This document shows, in pieces, positions 10,842 through 22,049 of a DNA stretch of 35,779 bases. The notes beneath the pieces were generated by a model that did not search any database, was not told the origin of the DNA, and saw only the letters and a list, made by a program, of their open reading frames with translations. Positions within the stretch are counted from its first letter, which is position 1. Every line of letters begins with the position of its first letter. A program made the position numbers and the translations under genes. The stretch comes from Pleurotus djamor (taxonomy: Eukaryota; Basidiomycota; Agaricomycetes; Agaricales; Pleurotaceae), in contig JAPEVF010000471.1 in NCBI GenBank assembly GCA_029747585.1, positions 1 to 35,779 on the forward strand. Direction: 5' to 3'.

Positions 10842-11730
10842 CTAGACAGTGAAGCGACAATCAACAGTGATATTGAACACCTGGGAGTCGGCTATGGGCT
10901 AAAGAGTGGAAGAATAATCAGTTTCTGTCGATTCAGGACCGACAAAAGACTCATAGTAGACGTACATCGATGTAGAAAGCGTTATTGCGCGCCATAATCT
11001 TAAGAGATCTAAAACTCGTGATCAGGAGCTGTTCCGCGAAAGTAAGGCGATGGTGAAAAGAGACGTACTGAAGGTCACCTCCTCGAGGGCTGAAAATCTG
11101 AAAACCGATAAAGAACCGAAAGGGAAGCTGAAATTGAGCGAGGGCTTTGATTTCGGCGATGGTCATGGGATTAACTAGGCGGAGACGTTTCAAGAAGTGA
11201 AGTCTGACTTACTGCTGTGTCGATGCGAATGGCCCACTGTATCCCATTGGAACCGTCAATGCCGCCCATTTGGATTCCATTCTTGACGGCAATAATATCG
11301 GAGTAGGATGCCATGAACGTGAATGTCTCGTTTCCGTTGTTGTTAAACATTTGCATGTCTTGCTCGAACGAGATGGGGTCTAGGAGGAAGCCAAGGGAAA
11401 ACAATGTTCATCATCATGTTGCAGAGCCGCTAACGCTAACGCGAGTACTCACAGTTGGTGATACTTGTATTCGGTTCCAAAGTCCCAGTATCCGACCCAG
11501 GAACCTGCAAGAAGGGGTATGACGAACTGCTCGGGTTCTTCAGCCACATGTTGTAGTGGTACTCCATCCCGTCGGTATCTTCATGAGCTACTCTACAGCC
11601 GAATCCCAGTGGACAAAGACAACATAGACCTGTCCTCCATTTCTTGCGAAGTTCTCGTCGGGTTGGGCGCTGACTGCGATTGTGCAGAGGGCCTAGCCGT
11701 CGCTTTAATTAGGATAAAATACTAAATGGC
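10842..11730 (-). pseudogene. Decayed member of the same unrecognised family (copy B)
   Basis: Minus strand, in tandem with copy A. Blocks align with copy A in the same order: AQPDENFARNGGQVYVVFVH, DSAVE followed by an in-frame TAG, MEYHYNMWLKNPSS, then VPGSDTGTLEPNT after a frame change, DPISFEQDMQMFNNNGNETF, GIQWAIRIDTA, FSALEEVTF and the C-terminal FNITVDCRFTV ending with TAG at 10842-10844. The in-frame stop, plus frame changes between DSAVE and MEYHYN and again before VPGSD, show it is broken. Where copies A and B both remain readable they share most residues of the NNNGNETFTF and TVDCRF blocks. A possible first exon lies at about 11960-12054 (starts MPAAVALTTASDELL, ending at a GTGCGT donor like exon 1 of copy A) but cannot be joined with certainty. 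Function unknown. Confidence 0.6.
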
Positions 11731-12054
11731 CGGAGACTCGTTCTGAAGGTGGACCATTGTGTGCGGATTGCACCGGGGATGCATGAAGATGAAGGCTTGG
11801 TCCACGAACACGACGGAGACTTGATGGCTCTCAGAATCAAGGACATCACCGAAGGGCGTGCTTAATGGCCTAGTGCTAGCAAACAGGAAAAACAGGACAT
11901 ATGCCAGCGTAGAAAGCGCGACGTCGGCGGACAACGCTGTCTTCGAAGTCTTGGATTGAAACACGCACTGTAGGGAGTTACTGATAGAAATGCTTGATCC
12001 TGAGCGGCTTAATAGCTCATCTGAGGCGGTCGTTAGTGCTACTGCTGCGGGCAA

Positions 12055-15000
12055 AAGGGACCTGGGTGAGAATTCGCAGGCATGGAGGCGAAAACGGCTC
12101 CCCTGTTAGGAGAGACCCCTGTCTCCTTCGGTCTCTTTGCAAGCGCCCGTTGAGCGCTCCGGACGTTTTCCTTCACGGACCACGACTTTGATTTCCTCTG
12201 ATTTCCTCCTTCAGAGTTGAGTTACACCCTGATGCTCGCGTTTTTCTGGCGTACCGATGCTTGTCTGTATGATCCTCACCATAAAACCGTTAATACATAC
12301 CTGACTGGCTTTCTCTGGTACTAGAATCTCCACACAACGTCACAAAGCAGAATATTAGTATGAGAGATTGGCATATGGGACTACATAGGTGCGTAGATGC
12401 TACTTCTTTTCAATCCCAAAACTCACCTCGTGGCACCCATCGACCATTCCTACTAGCTTCCCATAACAGGGCAATACGCGCGGGCTCTGGGTCGCTCGGT
12501 GGGGCCGCTTGTCGTGCGCTACACTACAGACGACATATTGCTATCTTGGACTTTGGGATCACTGAGATCCATCTCCTCCACTCGATTATGTAACGCGAAT
12601 TGAGACATACAGAGGTCACTCATCCCTCCCGCCCTCTGTGTATACGAAGGAGCTCTTCGCTGGGTACGTGCTTCTCATCAAGCCGAACGTTGGGCTCTGA
12701 TTAACGCTGTATTGCGTAGACTTGCCTCTCCGGTTCCTCTCCGTCAGATCACACTGTCCCGAAATTTGAATTTCCCCAGCACGTCGTGTTCTTCCCATGA
12801 CGTCGAGTCCTCAAACGACCGCCAAAGAGATAGACCCTTTTAATTCTTGTCTCACGTGTCTACCCGATGACCCATCTTGTTCACCAACTCCTCTCTCATC
12901 TGAACAATGGACAGACAGGGTATGGGGAATACGATGATTGACGGAGCAGATCAAGGAGTGAAGAATATATCCTCCGGAAGAGCTGGCAGCTGTCTACGCT
13001 GTGCTAGAGGCAGACAAAGCTGGGTCGGCGTTGCTGTCGGTGATAATGATCTTGGCGTGTATCTTTTCCCTGTCTTCGTCCCCGCTTTCCATCCTGAACG
13101 TTGCTGCTCAGGTACTCATGTTTTCAATTCGACTCGAATGTTGAAGCGCTGCGTCTCCAGGTACCCCATCGCATCCACGGATCAACTAGATGCCACCAAG
13201 TGCCAATGTTGACTCACGTACGCTGGTCACATCCTACTTCCAGCTACAGACCACCTGCTGCAAGANGGGGGGGTACATTCGTTTAAAGATGGACGCGGAT
13301 GTTGGAGGAGGATATGGGCATGGAGGATCCAGGTAACGAATGGGAAGTGGTGGAAAAGACGATGCAGGCGAGCGTTGAGAAGAGATGGGAAATTAGACGT
13401 GATGAGGGCTGAAGAAAACGAACAATTAAAAGACCACGAGCAAAGGACATACAGTTCGTTCGCTATCCGCGCCCCCATCTCCTCCCCTTCAAGATGGGAT
13501 GGGCGTTCCGCGTCAATGTCAAGGAGTCCCGCAGAGAAATCCATACAGGCTGTGGATGAGCTATCTCTCAGAGGTGCGTTCCTTCGAAATCTCATCTACC
13601 TCCCGTTGGTTCCGTCCTCATTGAAATCCTGTCGCATTGAAGGTCTTGGAAGGCTACCATCTCCTCCCATACTCCCTGTTGAAGCTTCTGTCCCAAACGT
13701 GTATTCTTGAAATCCACGACCGCTCATAAGCGTACTCTGGTGGTTCTGAACCGATTTGTCGCAGAGCGTTCCAATTTTCCTCAAATTCTGGGACTATTCA
13801 TTCCCAAACCCGTCTACCTGGTGACGGGTATGGGAGGGATTGGGCATGGCAGATGTGATGGATGTCCATGGTGATTGATAAAGCGAAGGATGGAGTTGAA
13901 TTGGCGCACTTCCAGGTGGAGGGCAAGCGAAATGTCGGTGCCGTTACAAATAGACCCTCTCTTGCTCCTCGCCGGAGACGCTGCCTCCATCATGAACGAC
14001 TCTTCTCTCAGTGCCTTATCTCCGCTGCTCCCACTTGCATTTTCCCCCCAACATTCAACCCATCGCGGCGCTGGTGGTTCAAGAGGATAGAACGTGGTTC
14101 CAGCGAAACCAGCGCGGCTTTGGCTGCTTTGCCTTTGCTCTGACGACCCTGGTGCTGGTCTCATCGCTATTCAAGGGGAGCAACTCCTTTACGCACATGC
14201 CAGCTGCGCCTACCTACATCCTGAACGTCACCCCACGACCTTATCCACCGATGTCTCATCGCATCGAGAATATGAACACATTCGGCGACTGTGCTCCCTG
14301 TCGTCTGGACATCGTGCTTGCTCTGGCGCTGGACATGGAAGCGGTGGATGCTGGAGGAGGAGGCGGAATTGAAAGAAGTGGCGAAGAAAGCAACAATGAA
14401 GACATTGGCCTAGATAGGATGTGAAGCTCAAGTCAAAGGAGACGATCAAGGTTGTTCAAACCTGAAGCAAGAAATCCTGGCTACCACGCGTATGACGTCC
14501 CATCGAACCCCCATCATTTCCGTCTACCCTGTTCCTTTGTAATTCTTCTACTCCCTCCCATTCGGAATCACCACCCTCTCATACCGCAACGGCATGACTT
14601 CAAGAGGATGAAGCGCTGTCGCTGCGTTTCCTGATCGTGATCGTTGTCCGTTGTCAGACGTGCGTCCAGCAGCGAAGGTACAGTTCAAGTGTATCGGGAA
14701 TGCATGTCTGAGAGGCATGGACTCGTCGCACGTAGAGCAGACGTTATGTATACTCTTCGATGGCTTTGTCTTCTACTGAATGGATTTACTGTGACGGCTT
14801 CGCAAAGGCTAGAGGGTAGACATTGACAAACGCGAATTTCGCATTGCTAGAGTGTGAAGGTGGCAGCGCGAGAGGTGATGACGGAGCTGGGAGATGACTC
14901 GATGACTGACCGCTGTGAAGGTACTGTCAGCTAGTATCCCAATACTCTAGACTGAACACATGGGTTGCACATGGGTCCTATATCCACCGCGGTCAATGCG

Positions 15001-15235
15001 GCCATGGATGTTGAATGGGAGGTTTGCATGACAGGTCATTGTGTTTTGTGTCTACGCTATGCTATGCAACCTCATATCTCCTTGCGCCGGTACATTATCT
15101 TGAGATACTGTATATCGGTCCAGCTGAACCTCTGCCAAGTTGCGCAGGTCCTCCTGTTTGGCACCTCCTGAACGACCCTATTTCACAGCTAAAGCGCGAT
15201 CATGGATCACGCGCGCCTTGTCTCCGACAACTTGT
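12055..15235. other. Large gene-poor interval with degenerate repeats
   Basis: About 3.2 kb with no gene I can support. Open frames are short, overlap on both strands and resemble no family. The segment 13930-14520 is a degenerate relative of sequences at 24.0-24.6 and 25.2-25.65 kb (listed as repeats). A short Glu-rich frame at about 13287-13398 (contains LEEDMGMEDPGNEWEV) looks protein-like but has no start or partner exon. One N at 13266 precedes a G run. Confidence 0.4.
13930..14520 (+). repeat. Degenerate repeat family R2, copy 1
   Basis: By eye this aligns with 24020-24600 and partly with 25200-25640. Shared landmarks are a CGCCGGAGACG-TTGCCTCCATC stretch, CCTGAACG, CATCGCATCGAGA (related to CATAGCGTCGAGA and CACGGCGTCGGGA), and an AAG/GAAGACATTGG run. 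The copies have stops in all frames and differ by indels, so they look like decayed copies of one ancestral sequence, possibly a dead gene. Boundaries are approximate. Confidence 0.4.
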
Positions 15236-16455
15236 ATGGACGCCACATTGACCATCACCCAAGCCAGAACGATATCCAAGCTCCCTCCGGAAGTCCTCTT
15301 TCAAGCTTTCTCCCTCCTTTGGGATGAATTCTGCTTACGGGACGTCCGTCATCTGTGTCTAGTCTGCAGATCGTGGCATTCCATCGCACAAGTAACTCTT
15401 TACCGATCCGTCATCCTTCTCAACTCTCGTATCCGTGAATTCGCTATAGCCATCAAAGAGAACGAGCATCTCGCACTCCTGGTCGAGCATCTTACCCTTG
15501 ATCCCATGAGCAGCAGGTCGGATTGGGTTCCAGTGCACAAAATCCTGCGCTTGTTGTCCCCTCACGAAACGCTCCTCTCATTCCACCTTCCCGCGCTTGC
15601 TCAAATCGATCCCGAAAGTGTCGAATTTACCCAATCAATTTCATTCCTTTCCTTCCTCGGCCATCTTGACGTCGCCATCAACATCTTTGAAAGCCTACAC
15701 GCCGTCAAACGATTCATCGCGTCCTTTCCCCATCTACACACCCTTGATGTCAATGACAAGCACAGTCTAGACGTCACCGATGAGTGGCTTGAGGAGTCTG
15801 CCTCGGATGGACCAATAGAATTTCCACCTACCATTCGCAGAGTTGGGTATCACATCAGTGTTCGTCGATCGCTGGACGCGTTCCTGCAATGGGTACTACC
15901 TCATATGGATAGCATTCAGAGTTTCTCAGCCACAATCGGTCCTTCAGATGGTCAGGCGTCGCTCGCGTCCACTCTGCGGTCGTTTGGAGCAGCCCTTACC
16001 TCTTTGCGTTTGTTTTATCACGGTCCAAGTAGTACTAGTGCGTACACAATTTTGACGAGCTTCACTTGCACTCACTTACCTATCCAGAACCACCAAGCAT
16101 AGACCTCCATGCCAATCCAAATCTGCGCTCCCTAGCGATTACAGTCATATCCCTCGAACAGGACGGTACTAAACACTTGAAAGAACATCTTTGTACAGTC
16201 CTCCGAACGCTATCGCTGGTGTCACTAAGAATTGTCGAATTTAACCTTGTGCTGGAAAGCCCGATTTCCCCTCGCTATGATTTCATGGACTGGGGAGCAC
16301 TGGATACAGCTGTAGGAAATGCGCGCGTGCGAATATCCGTCCTCTGCAGGGAGAAGAGTGATATGGCGGGAGTAGAAGAGGGAATCATTGAACAGATGCC
16401 TCAACATCGTGGGCAGCGCAATCTCCAGTGTGTCGTATCATCCATATTTAAATGA
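15236..16455 (+). CDS. F-box domain protein
   Basis: Two exons, 15236-16037 and 16088-16455, with a 50-bp intron (donor GTGCGT, acceptor TATCCAG), giving 389 aa. ATG at 15236 was chosen because it lies just before the F-box; an upstream in-frame ATG at 15140 would add 32 residues of poor character. The F-box covers residues about 13-55: KLPPEVLFQAFSLLWDE, then LCLVCRSWHSIAQVTLYRSV, with the Leu-Pro start, Cys-Arg-Ser-Trp core and Leu-Tyr-Arg end typical of mushroom F-box proteins. The rest is Leu-rich with weak LRR-like spacing. It should act as a substrate adaptor of an SCF ubiquitin ligase by binding Skp1 through the F-box; the target is unknown. It lies alone among degenerate DNA, consistent with the fast turnover of F-box genes in Agaricomycetes. 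Confidence 0.85.
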
Positions 16456-17638
16456 CATTCCGTTATATTTTCGGAGTCGCTCTCTGCTTACCCGCAATTT
16501 AGAATGCTTACGAAGTATCCACCGACGTGACTGTGCTAGCCTGAGGATCACAAAGCCTCTACGCATGTTCCGTAGGACCATCTGAGACTGTATAACACAC
16601 CATCGATATCCGCAGACGACTGAGAGTCCTGACGTCTCACATGTCTCCCAAACACAATTCTATCATCTACTGAATAGGATATCTCTGAAGGCGCCATGTT
16701 TGATGACCGTACGGCGTACCGTCATCAACAATTTCGAGTTTTAAGCTCTCTCAAGGCCTTACTTTCCGCTCCATCCACCTTCAACCAATCCCTTCGTGTA
16801 ACCACAGCCTGAAAGGAGCACGAGTGGCAATGAGGTTCTCCGGAACCACAGCGTTTCGTCGCGTTGCGGATTGAATATGGAACACTTGAATCACCTACTC
16901 GAGGGCCAGGGAGGCGATGGCCATCGCAAGTGTCCATTTTACTGATGGCCTCAGTTAATGGGAGGCGAAGCCTAGGCGCACGACAAGAGAGCATGCATAC
17001 GATTGTAACGAAACTGAACGGGGGCCGTTGGTTCCGGTTCAGTTCGTGTCTTTCACCGATCGGCAGACCTGCGAAAGCCAGAATCAGGTTTAGCGATTCA
17101 TCGGCAATGATATGGTTAGAGTTGATGGGGATTCTGGGCAGACACGACTTGCGAGGGGTTAAAGAAACGACCGTTGAGGGTACGAGGGTTTGGTCCACGG
17201 CGGATGGAAGAACGGACCAAAAGTCCTAAATTTTACCTATTATGTAAATAGAGTAAAGACCGTCCTTCACGCCTTCAGACCTAAGATGATGGTGATGGGC
17301 AAATGCGGTTCCAAAAGTGTGACGCTGACTAAGACTGAAGCGCCCAAAAACTTGACCATCAAGCTTTCCGCCTCGGTAAATGACAAAATACATGGTATCC
17401 CGCCCATCACACTCTGCTTGGGAGGAAAACAGACCAGAATCAAATAGATAGCACTTTAATACCTGCTGAACAAGATTTCTGACGTTAAAACCTTCAATTA
17501 TCGGCTCCAGAGAGCAAAATGAGAGCCTCCTGTCCCCCTGTCCTCCCCTTACGCCCGCAAATCGTATTTCAGAAAATCCGGTTCAGCATCTCGTCTCAGA
17601 CCTTAGACTTCGCGGGGAGCTCTGCTTATTTTTGCATT

Positions 17639-17749
17639 ATCTACAGCTTCTACGTAGGAATAGATTTCAGTAAATTTTCCGGCTGAGTTACTCTCACTAA
17701 CTCGGCATGAAATCTGAATTTTATGAAATCCTACGTAGAAGCTGTAGAT
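17639..17749. mobile_element. MITE-like imperfect palindrome (hairpin)
   Basis: Two arms of about 50 bp in inverted orientation (17641-17690 and 17698-17747) are separated by only 7 bp. The outer 19 bp are a perfect match (CTACAGCTTCTACGTAGGA and its complement), and AT flanks both ends; the arms end in GTTA/TAAC at the loop. The inner arm parts match with small gaps. The element is about 111 bp, AT-rich and non-coding. Size and symmetry fit a MITE or a foldback element; without other copies a simple palindromic insertion cannot be excluded. Confidence 0.55.
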
Positions 17750-18119
17750 TTTTACATTTCAAGTAGATTATTCCAGGTACCAAAGTCTATTTTAATTTGT
17801 GACGTAGCGAGCTCTACACTTGAAGGCGTTTTCACTCTGACTTGACAGTGCGAGAAAACACGGACAAACAAATGGTTCCGTAGTAGGATTTGCCCATCAC
17901 CATAAGATGCGACGAGGTGGTAGCTGAGAGCAAGAGTCGAGTTCGCGTAGGGTGGTATAGATTTCGCGCCGTATTCTACATGAGTTCGCTGGATATACAC
18001 TAGCAAGTAGGGAATCCAGCGATGAGAGAGACAAGGGTGGACCATGGAGGGAGTGTCAAATAGAGTAGAAGAAATGAAGGATAATCTCGATTAGTAGTCG
18101 GTACTAATGGTGCGTTGAA

Positions 18120-18960
18120 CACCAATGCGTGGAGTCAGCGGGGAAAGAGGCGCATTGAAAAACGTTCCAGTGAGTGTTCCTAGCACAAGGTTGGTGCTGG
18201 GGTGGATGGATAGTGCAGTAGGGCTGTATCAAGCTCGCGCCAGCCGAGGCACGCAAGCACAGGTATGCGCAGGAGGATGATTAGGAAGGGAGGGAGATTT
18301 GCGGCCAATTGTGATTTTTAGACTCGATTCGAGCAGTCCTAGCTGCGCGGCGAGAAGTCTCTTTAGACTAGGTTACGATGGTGTCTAAAAGCAGGTCAAC
18401 GAGATAGGCAGAGGGGAGAGTTGACGTCCGACTTTAAGCTAGCTGGAGTTCCGGTCGTGTCCAGTCTCATCCCACTATATTTAATCTATGGTTTTTGCGG
18501 ATAGAAGAGGCAGACCTGAGGAGAGGGATCGAACGAACGCTGAAGCGAAAATCGTTGAAGGAGAAGAAGAGAGAGAAATAAATAATAATTTTGAATCGAG
18601 AACAAGGTAATGGGGCGTGAGAAAGAAAGTTTCTCAAACTGGCTTGCTAAGACAGGTCGCGTCTCATCCCATCCTCGAACGACTACTTCAATTCCCACTG
18701 CATCGACCAACCACCCATCAACATCGCGTAATATGGGTCCCCTCCGTCAATGCAGCTCTCAAGATCTTCAAGGGCTGATCGAATCCTCAATTTGCCGCGT
18801 ATCTTTTGCTGGACGGCCGGACTTCCTCCATGGCATTACCTCTATTTACGCTCCTTGAGCTCAACCACTGCTTGTGCGACTGGCAAGAGCGTTTGATGTG
18901 AATGAATGGGGGATCGATGAAGGACAAGGAACGGCTCCAGGTCTTGTAAGTATATGTGGA
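18120..18960 (+). repeat. Duplicated block R1, copy 1 (left of HET-1)
   Basis: Aligns in direct orientation with about 22050-22850. Landmarks in order: GGGGAAAGAG, GTGCTGGGGTGG versus GTCTGGGGTGG, GGAGATTTGCGG, TAGACTAGGTTACGATGGTG, GAGAAAGAAAGTTTCTCA, CTGCATCGACCAACCA and CCGCGTATCTTTTG. The final 100 bp (from CTCAACCACTGCTTG) match 23425-23520 instead, so copy 2 carries an insertion. No shared reading frame is kept between copies, so this is non-coding or dead sequence. Boundaries approximate. Confidence 0.6.
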
Positions 18961-19598
18961 TAAGGATGCGGTGGGGGTATGACGCCACAGGGACAGCGTC
19001 TGATTGGTCAACGCCTAAAGTCTATTGACTCCAAATCGGGCCGACAGCCTTGTTGACTTTTCTTCTAACTTGAACGACGTCGCTTCCTTCCTCACCGCCA
19101 TCATCAGCGACAACGCACATTCAACAAAACTCGAGCTTCAACGCTACACAGCTTTTCTCTCTCTCTCGTTACATAATATTACTGGCCATAACACTACTCT
19201 AAGGATATGTTCGAACTTCGTAGGCTCGAGCGAACGGGCCCTTTCTCAAGAATCTTGGGTGAAGCCTTCGACATCTCCGTCGTATTTCGACGTTTTGTAT
19301 CTTGAGGCCGTGCTGTTTTTCGCTACTTCCTGAACGACGTGCTTGGCTAGAAGCTCGAGCTCTTCCTTATCCCAACAAAACTCTAAAGATATCATGCGTC
19401 TTAACTTGGTCGCGAAACTCTCAGTCGCTGGACGTGTACACTCCGGTGAGTTCTCTTCTTTTTGCTTGGGCTACGCTCACCAATTCGTTAGGTCACCTCT
19501 CTGATGACACCGCCGACGCTACCGTTACAGGCACAGTGCCAGTGGTGGAGCGAGACTCTACTCTACTCTATAGCTACAGACATTCTGTTTTAACACAA

Positions 19599-21347
19599 CT
19601 ACATGAGATCTGCATCCTTGAACTGCCTTTCTAGACTCTCACAATCGCTCACCGATTCTCGGCTGTATCTCCTTGTCCAAGTGCGGCTGTCGCGTCTTCT
19701 CAGATCTTGGGTGTATCCTGGTCTGGGTTTTCTTCCCAGATCTCTGCTATTTCGATCTGCATCACTCGATTCACTTGACTCACTCCAAATATCGTCCCCT
19801 TCCCCTTCTCGATGTCTGTTGCGTGGGTCCAAACGCCCTCTTCCCCCTCCCCAATTCCGGCGCTCTCCATCTCTATACCCCGTCCTAACAACATCAACTG
19901 CAGACTCATCTTCATCTTCTTGATTTCGGTACCTAGTCATCGACCGGACCGTAGAGCTGCTTCGCCTGCTGCGGCGCTGCTCTTTGAAGCTCTGAAGCCG
20001 CGAGGCTTCATCGGACTTCGGCTTGATTACCGGTTGTTCCCAAGCATGTCGACAAGCTCCTTCATCGCAACAGCACTCATGACACCATTCAATCCTGCTT
20101 GGGATAACTCTCATTGGCTTTGTAGATTCATCTACAACAATGAAGGGAGTCTGACCATCCGCTCGGGAGGATTTAGTGTTATGGTTGAGCTCCTTGTAGA
20201 TCGCGTATTGCTTGTTCACCGAGCGGGAAGGTCTTAACAACCCAGGCGGGGAAGTGAACACAAGGTGCCTGTCAGGTAGCACCTTGAGAAGCTTCAGGGC
20301 ATCTCCTTGACTGCTCATCCGCACGATTACGGGGGCTCCACTGGAGATACGGTGTTGCTCGCACAAGAGGTCTTTATCTCCCGATGTACTTTCAATGGAG
20401 AACTGATTCAACTTTGTTATGAGATTGCTTGTGAGTCATCAGCTGGAACCGGAAACGTACCCGGAAACTTTTAGAAGAAAGCTGAGTTAGGCAAGCATCG
20501 TCGCATGCATGCTTGAGCCCAGACAACGCCGCCGCCGATCCGATTTTGTATCGTGGTGGTAAGCAAACGCCAAGGAGGGAGACCAATGAGTAAGCTGTGT
20601 CTTCCGGTACAGTGGTTTCGCGTTTCTCCGCCCATTTCAGTACCCTCTCTAAATTTCGAGGGTTCGGTATATATGTCGACGCGATCGTACTTTCAGGAAT
20701 GCCTGATTTTATTCGTGGTATGAGTCATAGTACTAAAAAGTACGGAAACATCTACTTTACCGGCAGCACGAGCAACCTTTTTGTGAAAAGCGAACTCGGT
20801 TCCAGCTGAAAAGATTGATTGAGATTATTCGAAAACCTGATGAAACTTATACCTGGGACTTACTTCTGATTAACCCAGGTTGGGCACGATCTATGTCGAC
20901 GTCAGATTTTGGAAGGATGCGAGTCCAATCGCTGAAGAAAAATGCGATCTTCTTAGGTGCCAGTAGCTCTTGCAAGGTCCAGCCACGAGTAAACCACGCG
21001 GAGCTCCAGATACCATTGAGATCGCTCGCATCTTGGAGATATACGATGCAGATTTCGGCATTCTGGTACCACAAAAACATCGATTGGATAGACGAATCGA
21101 GCTCCTTCTTGTCATGTTTGTTGATGCAGATACTGTCAACCCAGACGTAGCGGCATCGATACTGCTCCCCGGCGACATCGCAGAATCGCTTGAATTTGGA
21201 AGTGGCGGGAGGGAGGTATTGGTGTCTGTGTACCTGGCGGAATGTTGGTTCGTTCTTGACCCATCGGTGCGAGAGGATGGCGTATGGGTGGGATCCGTCG
21301 GTGAATTGTTGCGTCTCGGTGTCGAATAGTCGGATTGGGCGATCCAT
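19599..21347 (-). CDS. HET-domain protein 1 with Arg/Ser/Asp/Glu-rich tail
   Basis: Minus strand, four exons: 20864-21347, 20761-20805, 20461-20702 and 19599-20411; 527 aa. ATG at 21347 puts the HET domain at the N terminus as usual (MDRPIRLFDTETQQF). HET signatures seen: YAILSHRW (residues 22-29), CRYVWVDSICIN with SSIQSMFLWYQNAEICIVYL, and WFTRGWTLQELLAP. A middle segment follows: WAEKRETTVPEDTAYSLVSL and LPPRYKIGS. The C-terminal module has C-x2-H (274/277) and C-x2-C (367/370, in IEWCHECC). After about residue 385 comes a tail of about 140 residues of low complexity (for example RRSRRSSSTVRS and SESSESSDADRNSRD), absent from the two paralogues. HET domains mediate non-self-recognition cell death in ascomycetes; in basidiomycetes the role is unproven. 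The 60-bp intron at 20703-20760 sits where the paralogues also have one, so there is no frameshift. Bracketed by two copies of block R1. Confidence 0.85.
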
Positions 21348-22049
21348 TCTCGGGTCAATCCCTACTGTTAGGGCTAGGATTCTTCGCTCACGGGAGTTTG
21401 AGTAGGTGAAAGAATCAGAGGGTAGATCTTCCGTGACGCCAGCTTGACAAGGCGCTTTTATGGTTGAGAAACAGACCATACCATAGAGGAGATCATGCAC
21501 CGAGGCAAAGCATCCACCATGTTTGATGGACACACCATGAACACGCCTCTTCGTGTTTGGTCCATTGTTGGACATAAACCCAAGTAAGAACAGCGATCCG
21601 GTGATGAAATAGCGATGATCATGATACAGGTGGGGCGAATGACACTATTCCTTCCGTGACAGGATGAGTGCATTGGTCATGTGTATGGCATGGTAGGCTG
21701 AAACGATGAAATCAAACGGTGTTTCCGTTGACTTCCTGGAGCCCATGTGCAACTAAGTGGACGGACGGAAATCGGAAATTTGATAAAGTCAATATGGGTA
21801 GATAAGAATCCTCGTCTTCAGCGTTCTCCTTGTAAATGATGGTCGCAAGGGGAGGCCTAGCTGAGTACAAAGGGACAAGATGGATGTCGTAAAAAAGGCA
21901 AGGTCCTCCGTGTTGGTTCAGGGCAAATAACTAGGAGCACTTCTTGGCGCTGTTCATTGATCACGGATTACACAGATCTCTCCATGCTTCCGCTGGAGAT
22001 CTTCTTTAGCCTATCAAACAGAATTCGCTTATGGGACATCCTTGGTAAG

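Larger units (their letters stand above)
16456..19598. other. Gene-free interval with hairpin and duplicated block
   Basis: About 3.1 kb. No coding frame longer than about 160 codons is supported, and no paralogue or family resemblance was found. It holds the MITE-like hairpin (17639-17749) and copy 1 of a duplicated block (about 18120-18960). A Leu-rich frame at 19025-19333 (contains LNDVASFLTAIISDN) may be a worn F-box/LRR fragment but lacks an F-box. The right end should contain the 3' flank of HET-1. Confidence 0.45.

Noticed and set aside
17190..17447. 85-codon plus frame in the gene-free interval
   Set aside because: No family resemblance, no paralogue and no splice partner; likely chance.
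19599..20411. HET-1 last exon as a separate gene beginning at 20411
   Set aside because: The supposed start is TTG at an intron acceptor, and the matching exon in HET-2 and HET-3 is spliced to the HET domain.
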